A stretch of DNA of 64,000 nucleotides from an uncultured Anaerolineae bacterium. GTDB lineage: Bacteria; Chloroflexota; Anaerolineae; Aggregatilineales; Phototrophicaceae. The DNA lies in contig CAKQCB010000002.1 in NCBI GenBank assembly GCA_934216615.1, forward strand, positions 554,409 through 618,408. Direction: 5' to 3'. The notes beneath the pieces are model-generated. The model searched no databases. It was not told where the DNA came from and worked only from the letters and a program-made list of their open reading frames with translations. How positions within the stretch are numbered: the stretch's first letter is position 1; every line of letters begins with the position of its first letter. Both the position numbers and the translations under genes were made by a program. Of the stretch, positions 23,403 to 32,675 are shown one piece after another.

Positions 23403-24278
23403 TTATTTCAGATACACCACCGCGTTATTTAAAACAACCGCATCACGCTCTGGCACCGTCGTCTCAAAGACGACGGCGTTTTCTTCGGGCAGATGCCACA
23501 TCCGTGTGAGCAGACTCTCGCCGGGGAAAACCGGTTTCGCGAACCGAACCCGTATACTCTTAAAATGCTGAGCCTCATTTTGGCAAAAATGACGAAGTAC
23601 AGCGCGCGCAGAAAAGCCCATCGTGGCGAGGCCATGCAAGATCGGACGGTCAAAACCACCCACCGCCGCCATGTTCGGGTCAGCATGAAGTGGATTTGTA
23701 TCGCCCGACAAGCGATAGATCAAGGCTTGGTTTGGTGAAGTTTCTTGGAGCATCTCCACGTCTGGCGCGCGGTCAGGAATACTGGGGATGACGGCTCCAG
23801 TGCCACGTTCGCCCCCAAAGCCCCCCACGCCACGAATGAACATCGACAGTTGCAGGAAAGCCACTTCTTGCTGAGTTTGTTCATCTTTACACAGCACATC
23901 CGTGACCAACAACGCACCGCTTCCCTTGTCATAACAACCGGAAATATGCGCCTCACAGCGAACACTTCCGCTGGTGGGAAGTGCCCCGCGCAACTCTAAA
24001 TACTGTTCCCCGTGTACTAACATCATGGGGTTGAACTGCAAACCGGGCAGGTCACCGGTCAACACTTCGATCAGCATTTTGCTGGGAAATAACACCGGAA
24101 ATGTCGGCAAGGCTTGAAAATCACCCGCCAGCTCATAGACAAAACGCAATTCGCTGGCATCGAGCGGGTTCAATGGAGCGCCCACGCCTAACGCATATAA
24201 ACTCACATCGCGTTCGGTATAGGTGTGGAGAAACGGGCTAAACGTGTACTGAAGAAGTTTTTCAACATCCACTGTCAT
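23403..24278 (-). CDS. MaoC-like hydratase 2 (two hot-dog repeat, (R)-enoyl-CoA hydratase type)
   Basis: 291 residues with the eukaryote-like double hot-dog architecture of 2-enoyl-CoA hydratase 2. The catalytic hydratase-2 motif is intact in the C-terminal half: YRLSGDTNPLHADP with Asp193, Asn195 and His198, followed by GFDRPILHGLATMGF. The N-terminal half (~1-150) is the degenerate, substrate-tunnel hot-dog. It would hydrate trans-2-enoyl-CoA to (R)-3-hydroxyacyl-CoA in beta-oxidation or PHA-like metabolism. It follows the SDR gene by 3 nt. No thiolase or acyl-CoA dehydrogenase is nearby, so the pathway is unclear. Confidence 0.93.
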   Translation of the reverse strand: MTVDVEKLLQYTFSPFLHTYTERDVSLYALGVGAPLNPLDASELRFVYELAGDFQALPTFPVLFPSKMLIEVLTGDLPGLQFNPMMLVHGEQYLELRGALPTSGSVRCEAHISGCYDKGSGALLVTDVLCKDEQTQQEVAFLQLSMFIRGVGGFGGERGTGAVIPSIPDRAPDVEMLQETSPNQALIYRLSGDTNPLHADPNMAAVGGFDRPILHGLATMGFSARAVLRHFCQNEAQHFKSIRVRFAKPVFPGESLLTRMWHLPEENAVVFETTVPERDAVVLNNAVVYLK

Positions 24279-24281
24279 CGG

Positions 24282-25307
24282 TTATAACTCCGCGAGGCTA
24301 GGATTCTCTTGAATTTGTTCGATCAATAATAACTCGGCACGGCGACGACGATAACCCGACGGCACAGGCGGTGGGTTTTTCGCCCATGCCTCTAAAATCA
24401 TATTCAGGTACGTTTTTAAGGGGGTGTAGGTGAGTCCTAACTCGGTTTTACTGAGTTGGTTATCTAACTCGCTCATCCACCGTTCGCTGAAGGGGGAACA
24501 GCCGGGTAAAAAGCCGTTTGCGTCGAGTAAGGCACGTTTCGCCCGCACAATCTTGGGTTTCACGCCCACCAACTCACCCACGATCTCTAAAAAGTCGTCG
24601 AGCGGGGTGATTTCATCTTGTGCGATGTTATAGGCTTTACCTTTGCCCTTGCCCGTCTGAATCAAAATTTCAATCGCCTTGACGACATCCTCCGCATAAA
24701 TATGACGTAGAGGATAATTCGGCGTGGCGGCGGTCAAGATCGGTCCACCGTCGCGTAAACGTAAAACATATGACCATAAACGCCCAAAATGATCGCGAGC
24801 GCTGTTGACCATCGGCAAACGTAGTGCCGTCATAGGAAATTGATATTTGGCATAAGCAGACCGTAAAACATCTTCAGCTTGACGTTTATCCATGCCGTAC
24901 TGCCATTCTTCAAAGCCAAAGGTGTTGATTTTAGGCGCAGGCAATAAACGCCCGTCATAATCTTCTTCACGCGTGGGGCGTTCGGCATCTTCGCGTACAA
25001 GGTAGACCTGCCCTGTGCTTAAAAAGATGTAATGTCCTATCCGCCTTTTAAACAGCTCAACGATGGTTTCTGCTTCAGCGCCTTTATACAGCGCATTGTC
25101 CACCACAACATCAAACGTGCGCTTGCCTAAGAGCTGTTCCATCACATGGGGTTCGGTGCGGTTGCCATATAACCGTTCGACTTCGGCAGGCAGTTCATCG
25201 ACCGTTTGCCCGCGGTTCAGAACAGTGACGGTATGCCCTGCATCCACCAATGAATGTACTAAATAATGCCCAATGTTACGGGTTCCGCCGATGACCAGAA
25301 TTTTCAT
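24282..25307 (-). CDS. NAD-dependent epimerase/dehydratase-like extended SDR
   Basis: 341 residues with a Rossmann start ILVIGGTRNIGHYLVHSL (GxxxxIG type) and the catalytic pair in STGQVY and YGMDKRQAED (YxxxK). The C-terminal part (~200-341) is the substrate-binding lobe of extended SDRs. It resembles the NAD-dependent epimerases related to nucleotide-sugar enzymes and to CSP41, but the substrate is not determinable. The glycosyltransferase/flippase genes directly upstream on the same strand make a nucleotide-sugar substrate possible; the hydratase-2 gene downstream points instead to acyl metabolism. Confidence 0.85.
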   Translation of the reverse strand: MKILVIGGTRNIGHYLVHSLVDAGHTVTVLNRGQTVDELPAEVERLYGNRTEPHVMEQLLGKRTFDVVVDNALYKGAEAETIVELFKRRIGHYIFLSTGQVYLVREDAERPTREEDYDGRLLPAPKINTFGFEEWQYGMDKRQAEDVLRSAYAKYQFPMTALRLPMVNSARDHFGRLWSYVLRLRDGGPILTAATPNYPLRHIYAEDVVKAIEILIQTGKGKGKAYNIAQDEITPLDDFLEIVGELVGVKPKIVRAKRALLDANGFLPGCSPFSERWMSELDNQLSKTELGLTYTPLKTYLNMILEAWAKNPPPVPSGYRRRRAELLLIEQIQENPSLAEL

Positions 25308-25369
25308 AACATCCTCAATAGAAAATGATTATTCCACCCGCCTAAATGCTTCGATGATAACACGACACA

Positions 25370-26800
25370 CTATAACTCTTGTTGTTGATGTTCACGCGCG
25401 CGACGTTTTAAAACGGGCAGTGTGATGCACGCCGTCAGGACAATCGACACCATATATAACAAGTTGATCAACCACGCCCCCGCTACAGAAACCGACTGCG
25501 CGTGAAGATTCATTGCGTTGGCAATCACCTGGGGTTCGATAAAGTTCTCACCCCAATAGACGGGCGCTTCAGGTTGTACCACCAGCCAAAACGGGATGAA
25601 TACAATCACCCATGTCACAACTTTGACGATTAACGCCGGACGTAACAAATCTAAAGCGCGGTACAACAAGCCAAATAAACCGCCTACCGTGGTGAACGCG
25701 CCGAAGATCGCCAACACGCTCAGTGTGGGGATGGCAGGTCGCCAATGGTCACCTAAGACAATTGGCAGGACGAGCGGGGCAAGCAGAGCAAACACGCTGT
25801 AAAAAACTGCCGAGCCGAGGGTTAAGAGCATCAAAACACGGGTGAAGTTGCGCTGAAGGCTGACATAATCTTTTCTACCGACCGCACGCGGGATGATCGC
25901 CTGCATATTCTCGAAGATGGCGGCGGTGAAGACGCTCAACTGCGCCAACCCATTCAGCGCTAAGTTGAGATAGCCGACGGCGGTCGTCCCGCCCCATATC
26001 CCCACCAATTGCAGGGGCAAATGTTGAAACAACGATGAGGCGTTTTTGTCCATCGCGTTTGTGACGCCAAACCCTAGATAGGGAATGGGCGACACTTTGA
26101 ACATCATGCGCACCACGTTCGAAATGGCGGGAAAGGTGACATCATCCCTGTGCTTCAGGTGTTGGTACGCCCACAGCGCGATAAAAAAGGTGATATATGA
26201 ATAGCAGATACGGGCGAGAAGCAACCCTTCAGGCTGGCGCAGTAACCCCACAAAAATGATGTTCAAGCTGGTCAATACGACTTGATTCACCATTTGCATC
26301 ACCGCATACCACCCCATCAAACGACGGCTGGCAAAGGTTAAAAGTAACAAGTTGTAAAACCCGTCGGCGATTGAGGCAACGGCCACGCCGACCGCGATCC
26401 CGCTCACACGGTCAGCAACGCTGGCATCGGGGTACAGTTGTGTGGTGATCCATGTCCCCAAAAATAAGAGAAAAAGGATGATCAGCCCATTCGCAAGCAA
26501 GGTGAACTGCAAATGGAGTCCCATCAAACGGGTGATTTCAGGCTGATCGTTCGCGCCGACTGCGATGGGCAGGCGTGTGGTCGTGCTCATCGCCACGCCA
26601 GAAAGATTCACAAGGCTTAAGACGATGAATAACGACTGGCCTAACCCCCAAATCCCATATAAATCTGGCCCTAAAAGTCGCCAGACCACCAGCGAGGATA
26701 AGATGCTGAAGCCGAGGACGACAAATTTCGCTGATTGTAAGATCGCGGTGTCGCGGACAAATTTACGCTGTGAAAGCTGTTGTAGACGTGCGCGCATCAA
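25370..26800 (-). CDS. polysaccharide (oligosaccharide) flippase, MOP superfamily
   Basis: 476 residues, about 12-14 TM helices, and a short charged tail (RRAREHQQQEL). The N-terminus FVRDTAILQSAKFVVLGFSILSS and the WRLLGPDLYGIWGLGQS motif are typical of Wzx/RfbX-like exporters that flip lipid-linked glycans. An outside loop near residues 405-440 (VQPEAPVYWGEN) is larger than usual. It overlaps the upstream glycosyltransferase gene by 4 nt. With four GT genes this forms a surface-glycan assembly unit; no polymerase (Wzy) or initiating transferase is in the window. Confidence 0.92.
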   Translation of the reverse strand: MMRARLQQLSQRKFVRDTAILQSAKFVVLGFSILSSLVVWRLLGPDLYGIWGLGQSLFIVLSLVNLSGVAMSTTTRLPIAVGANDQPEITRLMGLHLQFTLLANGLIILFLLFLGTWITTQLYPDASVADRVSGIAVGVAVASIADGFYNLLLLTFASRRLMGWYAVMQMVNQVVLTSLNIIFVGLLRQPEGLLLARICYSYITFFIALWAYQHLKHRDDVTFPAISNVVRMMFKVSPIPYLGFGVTNAMDKNASSLFQHLPLQLVGIWGGTTAVGYLNLALNGLAQLSVFTAAIFENMQAIIPRAVGRKDYVSLQRNFTRVLMLLTLGSAVFYSVFALLAPLVLPIVLGDHWRPAIPTLSVLAIFGAFTTVGGLFGLLYRALDLLRPALIVKVVTWVIVFIPFWLVVQPEAPVYWGENFIEPQVIANAMNLHAQSVSVAGAWLINLLYMVSIVLTACITLPVLKRRAREHQQQEL

Positions 26801-27906
26801 CGCCCTGCCAATTCACGCTCATAAAGTTGTATCACCTGTTTGGCGGCGTTTTCCCATGTTTGTGCGCGCGCAAAGGCTTTGCCAGCATTACCCATTTCGC
26901 GGGCGCGAACGGGGTTATGAAACAGCGATAAAATCGCCTGAGTGAGTTCGTCCGCCAAATTCAACTGCGAAACCAGCAGACCCGTCACCCCGTGTTGAAC
27001 GGCATCTTCTGCGCCACAATCGCGCGCGCCGATGACGGGTAAACCCGCCGCACTCGCCTCTAAAAGCGAAAGCCCATAGCCTTCAAACTTCCAGTCGATG
27101 TTTAAAGAAGGTAGGACGAACACATCAGCGCTTGCGTACCATTCAAGTAAGGTCTGTTCAGGAACACGTCCCATGAGCCAAACATTTTGGTTCAGCCCGC
27201 GCACTTCAATTTCCCCCGCGACACGGTCCGCATATTCTGGTTCTGCGTCTAACGTGCCGATCAAAACACATAAGATGTTCGGGATTTTTTCGCGGACGGC
27301 GGCTATCGCCTCAACTAACGCCAACGTCCCTTTACGCGCTTTGACCGCACCAACACAGAGAACCGTCGGGCGGTCATGGGGAATTGGCGAAAGTCTTGAA
27401 AAGCGTTGTTCATTCACACCATTATTGACCACTTCGGTACGTAAACCGGGCAAGACCCCGCGCGCTACTTCGGACGTGTAACGACTGACGCAGATCATGG
27501 TGGATGCTAAGAACGCCCGCCGATACAGAAAATTGATCGGGAAAGAACGCTCTACGGGGGCGCGCACATACGAACCATGCCCCGTGACGAACAGCGGTTT
27601 ATTCCCCTTCACCCAATATCCTAGCGGGGCGTAAGGCTCGATGGCGACGTGCACAATGTCACAATCCCGTAAAATTTCACGGACTTTGGGCAAGGCCTGT
27701 ATGAGGCGCAAATTCATTTTAGGAGGCATTGGGTCTACTGGAGGTAATAAAGCCTGCGCAGAAAACTCGTTTTTATTGGCGATATTCGGCGCACAAATGA
27801 CTTTTAAATCGACGCCTTGTTCACTCAATGCTCGCGCCATACTCAGCCCGTAATGCGCCCATCCATGTTGGTGTGTAAGGTCACAAGTTAAAAATCCGAC
27901 ACGCAT
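26797..27906 (-). CDS. glycosyltransferase family 4 (GT-B)
   Basis: 369 residues. The N-terminal acceptor domain begins MRVGFLTCDLTHQHGWAHYG with a glycine-containing loop. The C-terminal donor domain has RPTVLCVGAVKARKGTLALVEA and the GT4 EX7E region FEGYGLSLLEASAAGLPVIG (E...E), then GAEDAVQHGVTGLLV. It would transfer a sugar from a nucleotide-sugar to a lipid-linked glycan at the inner membrane face. It is coupled to the flippase gene by a 4-nt overlap and lies 46 nt downstream of another GT gene. Confidence 0.93.
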   Translation of the reverse strand: MRVGFLTCDLTHQHGWAHYGLSMARALSEQGVDLKVICAPNIANKNEFSAQALLPPVDPMPPKMNLRLIQALPKVREILRDCDIVHVAIEPYAPLGYWVKGNKPLFVTGHGSYVRAPVERSFPINFLYRRAFLASTMICVSRYTSEVARGVLPGLRTEVVNNGVNEQRFSRLSPIPHDRPTVLCVGAVKARKGTLALVEAIAAVREKIPNILCVLIGTLDAEPEYADRVAGEIEVRGLNQNVWLMGRVPEQTLLEWYASADVFVLPSLNIDWKFEGYGLSLLEASAAGLPVIGARDCGAEDAVQHGVTGLLVSQLNLADELTQAILSLFHNPVRAREMGNAGKAFARAQTWENAAKQVIQLYERELAGR

Positions 27907-27952
27907 TACATTTCCTCAAATACAGCCCAGGCACACGTATTTTTGAAGAGAT

Positions 27953-29164
27953 TCACTCAATACCCGCGCCTGTGGTTGATTTTGCGATTGCAAGGTTTAG
28001 CTTATCTAGAATCATAGCGGTACGAGCGCCCCATGTATATGCTGTTATCACTAACTGATGCCCGTTCTCGCCTAATTCGATGCGTAAGGGTTCATCCATT
28101 TGTAAGCGGAGGATAGCTTGGGTCAACGCATGGACATCATCGGGCGGGACTAAAATCGCCGTCTGTCCCTGTTGAACCACTTCGAGGGTGCTGGGCAGTT
28201 CAGTCGCGACCACTGGACGGCCAGAAGCCAAGTATTCAAACAGCTTGATTGGCGACGCGTAATAGGCAAAGTGAGGCGTAAACGGAAACGGCATCACGCA
28301 TACATCAAAAGCGCGTAGATAAAGAGGCACATCATCCGGTTTCACCTGACCCGCATACAAGAATTGATCCGCAGGTTTGCCTTGTTCCAACCACACCCCG
28401 CGCAGTTGATTGGCGTGCTCATCTGGCCCGCCGACCAACCCTAACGAGACCGACTCTAAAGCGCTCAAAGACCGTACCAACGTGCCCACGCCTTTATCCA
28501 TCGCCATCGTTTGTAAACGACCAACATAGCCAACGATGAACGCATCTTGAGGCCAGCCGATCTGCCGACGCGCCGTTTGTTGATCGGGCAGGTTTTCAAA
28601 ACGGGCAGCGCGAATTCCGTCATGCGCCACAAAGACATGCTCACGCAGTGCGCCCAACTCGACCAAATCATTTTTTAAGTGTTGGGTGGTGGCAAAGATG
28701 CTTCCACAGCGCAGAACTGCCTGCTTTTGAAACCAGCGTCCAACGCGCCCTTTTGCCAGCGAGTGCGCCTCATACGCAAGTTGATATCGGCGTTTAAACA
28801 GGCTCAACATCACGAGCGTTTGAGCATCCCGCGAATAAAATACATCCGCAGAGGTGACGAGGGCTTGGAACATCGCCGACAGGATGAAAGTGAACATCTG
28901 CAACGCAAAGATCATCTTCGAGTTATTCAACCCACGCACCCAAATCAGGTCTACGGTGAATAGACGTAACAGGCTGAAATTGCGCTTCACGCCATAATGA
29001 GCAAAAGGATCAACGCCTGCAAGCGCTTCGGTATTCTGACGACGCGCTACCCAAAGCTGAACCTCTGCACCCGCGTCAGCAAAGGCCTCACAATTTTGGA
29101 TGATCTGTAAGCCATGCGCTTTTTCCGTAGGCATACGGATATTGGCGAGATAAATCAACTTCAC
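27953..29164 (-). CDS. glycosyltransferase family 4 (GT-B)
   Basis: 403 residues. N-terminal MKLIYLANIRMPTEKAHGLQI, where the KAHG pattern is common in surface-glycan GT4 proteins. The donor domain has VGYVGRLQTMAMDKGVGTLV and the nucleotide-sugar region PIKLFEYLASGRPVVATELPS, followed by GQTAILVPPDD. A hydrophobic stretch near residues 85-105 (MIFALQMFTFILSAMFQAL) may attach it to the membrane. It overlaps the upstream GT gene by 4 nt. Donor and acceptor are unknown. Confidence 0.92.
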   Translation of the reverse strand: MKLIYLANIRMPTEKAHGLQIIQNCEAFADAGAEVQLWVARRQNTEALAGVDPFAHYGVKRNFSLLRLFTVDLIWVRGLNNSKMIFALQMFTFILSAMFQALVTSADVFYSRDAQTLVMLSLFKRRYQLAYEAHSLAKGRVGRWFQKQAVLRCGSIFATTQHLKNDLVELGALREHVFVAHDGIRAARFENLPDQQTARRQIGWPQDAFIVGYVGRLQTMAMDKGVGTLVRSLSALESVSLGLVGGPDEHANQLRGVWLEQGKPADQFLYAGQVKPDDVPLYLRAFDVCVMPFPFTPHFAYYASPIKLFEYLASGRPVVATELPSTLEVVQQGQTAILVPPDDVHALTQAILRLQMDEPLRIELGENGHQLVITAYTWGARTAMILDKLNLAIAKSTTGAGIE

Positions 29165-30219
29165 CGCGTCGTTTCCCCTGTAAGAATAATGTCCTCAATG
29201 CGGTTGATGAGCTGTTTAAAGCTGTGATATTGAATGACCAATTCGCGCTGACGTAAGCCGATTGCGCGCCGTTCTTCGGTGGTGAGGCTGCGTAGATACT
29301 CAATCCGTTCAGCCAGCCCTTCAATATCATCTGAATCGTCAATGAGCAGTTGCTCACGATATTCCCCTAATACCGCCTCATAAGAGGGGTTCGCTACAAT
29401 CGTGGGGATGCCACACGCCATCGACTCTAACCCTGTTTTATCAAATGAGCCTTGCGGGGTTAAGTTCACGGCCAGCAGTGCCGTGTGAAGATCATCACGT
29501 ATTTGAGCGGGGGGTTTTGCGCCTGTGAATTCAACCAGCTCATAAATATCGAGGGCGTGCGCCATGTCTTCTAACGACTGTCGATACTCCACCGCGCCCA
29601 TCGGGTCACCGATCAAAATCACTTTCCCTTTGGGGTCTTTCGCAAAAGCGCGGATCAACGTCATTTGATGTTTGATCGGCATCAAGCGCGATACGTACAG
29701 GATCGAATCAGTCTCTGATGCGGGGTCGGCGAGCGTCCAAAAGTCGGTATTAATGCCCTGCCCGATCACACGTAGATGCGGAACGGGAATCGGAAAACTA
29801 TCCGTAACCGATGTGATGACACGACGGCTCAAGCGTGCGCCCCACTCAACTTGACGATGACGCGCAGGGTGCGCATACCACAGCGTAACTGGGATACGCC
29901 ACACTTTCAGGAAGGGCGCGCCCATCACCACAAACAAGGGCATCATGTGGGCGAAACACGCCACATAACGATGCTTGATGAGTAAACCGAGAAGAATTTT
30001 ATAAAACACAAGGGCACGGCGCGGTTCGCTGTAGCCTCTTTCCTTGCCAATGGAATAGACCGTCACATTAGGCGCCACTTGGGGATCGCCCTTTTGCATC
30101 GTCACCACGTCAATATGATCGAACCGTTCGGCGAGAGCATTCACCCAGTTGACCGTAAAATTCAGCGCGGAATTGTTCTCATCCATCGCCAGATTAAAAA
30201 GTAAAAGACGCTTGTTCAC
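29161..30219 (-). CDS. glycosyltransferase (GT4-like, GT-B)
   Basis: I place the start at GTG 30219 (VNKRLLLFNLAMDENNSAL), which overlaps the stop of the upstream GT gene as GTGA and has GGGAAA before it. The longer reading from 30264 would add 15 residues inside that gene. About 352 residues. The donor-domain signals are SILYVSRLMPIKHQMTLIRAFA, KVILIGDPMG and the late acidic region GLESMACGIPTIVANPSYEAV. An internal hydrophobic segment (KHRYVACFAHMMPLFVVMGAPF) could give membrane contact. It is one of four consecutive GT genes. Confidence 0.9.
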   Translation of the reverse strand: MNKRLLLFNLAMDENNSALNFTVNWVNALAERFDHIDVVTMQKGDPQVAPNVTVYSIGKERGYSEPRRALVFYKILLGLLIKHRYVACFAHMMPLFVVMGAPFLKVWRIPVTLWYAHPARHRQVEWGARLSRRVITSVTDSFPIPVPHLRVIGQGINTDFWTLADPASETDSILYVSRLMPIKHQMTLIRAFAKDPKGKVILIGDPMGAVEYRQSLEDMAHALDIYELVEFTGAKPPAQIRDDLHTALLAVNLTPQGSFDKTGLESMACGIPTIVANPSYEAVLGEYREQLLIDDSDDIEGLAERIEYLRSLTTEERRAIGLRQRELVIQYHSFKQLINRIEDIILTGETTR

Positions 30220-31403
30220 GCTCGTTTTCCCAATTCGATAGCTTGTAACCACAACGCAACCCAACGATCCGCATAACCATCCGCAGCATATTCGCGAAAG
30301 GCGATTTCCTGCGCTTGTTTTCCCAACCGCTCACGCAGGTCAGCGTTTTGTAATAACGTGGAGATGTGCGACGCAAAACCGTCTAAATCGCCATCCGTTG
30401 CCAGATAGCCGTTGACACCCACTTGAATACATTCTTGCATGCCCGGCACTGCAAAAGCGACGGTTGGAAGCCCTGAAGCGCTGGCTTCAAAAAACACACG
30501 CGGAGCGCCTTCATAAGAAGATGTGTGGATGTACACGTCACTCATCTGATAGTACAAAGGCAGTTGCTGAAAAGGCACCCCCCCCACAAAAGTGATCTGC
30601 TTCTCTACGCCTAAACCAACCGCGCGCTGTGTGAGTTGAGCTTGTATGTTGGAAAGGTTGCCCACCATCAGCAAGCGCGTTTTCGGGTGGAGCTTCACCA
30701 CGTTCGCGAGGATGTCAATCAGTAAGTGATGGCGCTTGGTCACATAATCATGACCGACCCATAACAAGATGTGTTCATCGTCCGTCAGCCCAAGTTGATG
30801 ACGCACATCGCGCAGGGTTTCTAGCGAAGCAGGTTGCGCGAATTCCGGCGCAGCCGTGCCTAAAGGAAGTACTGACGCACGCTCAGGCTCTCCGCCTTGT
30901 TGGATGTATATCGCTCGTTGATGATGATTGACGGTACGGTAAAAATCCGCCATTTTGACCACGCGCTCCGCCAGTGTGATGAGCACACGGTTGCGCAGGG
31001 GATGCTCAGCAATAAATGCAGGGTTATTAAAAAACACAGAATGATTCTGTACCAGCAAAGGAACTTGTAACACACGCCGAAGCAAAACGCCGGCGATCCC
31101 CGTTAAGAACGGGTCTTGGGCGATCACCAGTGTAAACGGGCGCAGGTGATGTTCACGCTTGGCGATGCGAACCGCATCCCATGGAAAGAGTGCTTTATGA
31201 ACCCCCTGTTGGGCGATGATGGTAAAGTGTTCGCTGACAGGTATTTTTTCAGTCGCTGTTTTTGAGGGGACAATCACCGTCAAATGCGCATCGGGCGTGT
31301 GCTGTGCAAAACGTTCCGCATAAACGCGGTGACGTTCGCGCGACGCCCCTTGAGGTTGGGTCGCTAAAGTGGTGTCTGTGCTGATCATCAATATGTGTGT
31401 CAT
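30216..31403 (-). CDS. glycosyltransferase family 4, first gene of the glycan operon
   Basis: The reading frame extends to 31472, but the ATG at 31403 (MTHILMISTDTTL) gives a normal GT-B N-terminus; about 395 residues. The donor-domain signals are ILLWVGHDYVTKRHHLLIDIL, RLLMVGNLSN, SSYEGAPRVFFEASASGLPTVAF and GVNGYLATDGDLDGF. It heads a minus-strand run of GT-GT-GT-GT-flippase with 4-nt overlaps. It is divergent from a membrane-protein gene across 90 nt. No strong Shine-Dalgarno precedes the ATG, so the exact start is uncertain. Confidence 0.9.
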   Translation of the reverse strand: MTHILMISTDTTLATQPQGASRERHRVYAERFAQHTPDAHLTVIVPSKTATEKIPVSEHFTIIAQQGVHKALFPWDAVRIAKREHHLRPFTLVIAQDPFLTGIAGVLLRRVLQVPLLVQNHSVFFNNPAFIAEHPLRNRVLITLAERVVKMADFYRTVNHHQRAIYIQQGGEPERASVLPLGTAAPEFAQPASLETLRDVRHQLGLTDDEHILLWVGHDYVTKRHHLLIDILANVVKLHPKTRLLMVGNLSNIQAQLTQRAVGLGVEKQITFVGGVPFQQLPLYYQMSDVYIHTSSYEGAPRVFFEASASGLPTVAFAVPGMQECIQVGVNGYLATDGDLDGFASHISTLLQNADLRERLGKQAQEIAFREYAADGYADRWVALWLQAIELGKRA

Positions 31404-31493
31404 GAGGTCGCATTGTACAAGATTGGACACACTTGTGGAATGCAATCTCAATCTTCCATATACTAAATACACTCACGGATTGAGGACAAACCC

Positions 31494-32555
31494 ATGAACT
31501 GGCGATCTGCGATTCAGCAACACCCGATCATCATGCGGGACCTTCAGAAATACGCCCCCTCAAAACAAGGAATATTCAAACGCAGGCTTGCCCAAATGGC
31601 TTGGGTACTGCTCCTTTTGATCTTGGGGTTCGCGTTTGTGATTGAAAGCGCCTCACTCATCACCCAACAAGATTTTTGGTCACCTTTCCGCTCGATCTAT
31701 GGGGTGTTTGCGGTGGCCTGTGTCATCACGCTGATGCTTCAAATCATCGTCCTGTTCACGCTGATCGCGCGCGCTTCACAAGCCATCGTCACAGATTACC
31801 CACAGCGGGATTTGATCGCGCTGACAGGGATCAGCGCGCGCGGGTATGTGTGGGCGAAATGGTGGGCGGTGTTCTACGCTTCGGGCAAAGAGATTTTATT
31901 GATCGGCATCCTGAGAACGTTCGGCGCATTATGGGTCGCGTCGATCATGAGCCGAACCTTATATGAAGAAACCAACGACATCGCGATCTCGCTCGCCTTT
32001 CCGCCAGCCGTCAATCTGCTGTTGATTCCGTTCATCGGGTTAGGCTTTCTGGTTGGGGTCTGTGTGCTGGTCAGTGGGATTGCCATCTTCACGTCGGCCA
32101 TCAGCCGTTCAAAGATGGGGGCCTTCATCAAAGCGCTTTTATTGAGCGCGGTCATTTTGATCGTCCCGGCCCTGCTCATTCAAATGAGCCGTCCCGTCAT
32201 CGAGACGACGCGCGGAATACGCTCGACCACCCGTGACACATTACGCCCGCTGGCACAGTATGCCTATGAAACATGGACCTCGAACGGTATCCACCTTGCG
32301 CTGAATGTAATCGACTATCGCGCGGTATATGAATATCGTGAAGTGCGGTACGCGCTTGAGTATTATCATGTACGGCGCGTCTTTGCCTTCGTGGGTTCGG
32401 TCATCTTCACAACGGCGATCTACGGGGGCGGGTTTGTCCTCAGTTTGTACGGGGCAGAATTGGCGTGCCGTCGCATGGGGATGTTACCGCCTCAAAACCA
32501 ACGACGCGCCAAAAAACGCCGACTGCGGTTAAAACCTGTCGTGACCACCGTTTGA
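31494..32555 (+). CDS. multi-pass membrane protein, ABC-2-permease-like
   Basis: 353 residues with about six TM helices (near 35-57, 70-95, ~135-155, ~170-200, ~215-235 and 295-320) and a basic C-terminus (QRRAKKRRLRLKPV). The loop DYPQRDLIALTGISARGYVWAKWWAVF resembles the ABC-2 pattern where a membrane exporter subunit contacts its ATPase, but no ATPase gene is adjacent. GAGGA lies about 6-7 nt before the ATG. It ends before a strong hairpin shared with the convergent peptidase gene. Function unassigned. Confidence 0.72.
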   Translation: MNWRSAIQQHPIIMRDLQKYAPSKQGIFKRRLAQMAWVLLLLILGFAFVIESASLITQQDFWSPFRSIYGVFAVACVITLMLQIIVLFTLIARASQAIVTDYPQRDLIALTGISARGYVWAKWWAVFYASGKEILLIGILRTFGALWVASIMSRTLYEETNDIAISLAFPPAVNLLLIPFIGLGFLVGVCVLVSGIAIFTSAISRSKMGAFIKALLLSAVILIVPALLIQMSRPVIETTRGIRSTTRDTLRPLAQYAYETWTSNGIHLALNVIDYRAVYEYREVRYALEYYHVRRVFAFVGSVIFTTAIYGGGFVLSLYGAELACRRMGMLPPQNQRRAKKRRLRLKPVVTTV

Positions 32556-32631
32556 GATTTTATAAATCGACTTTATTCTGAACAACCCTGCTGACCAAGA
32601 AGAATACAGGGCGAGGTTTCAAGAGGGATCA

Positions 32632-32663
32632 ACTTCGGGACATGGCTGAGCATGTCCCGAAGT
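32632..32663. terminator. hairpin between convergent genes
   Basis: The 13-bp perfect stem ACTTCGGGACATG / CATGTCCCGAAGT (32632-32644 and 32651-32663) has a GCTGAG loop. It lies between the membrane-protein gene (+) and the M3 peptidase gene (-). The plus-strand side is followed by ATGTAGAAAAATTT rather than a clean T-run. Confidence 0.7.
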
Positions 32664-32675
32664 ATGTAGAAAAAT

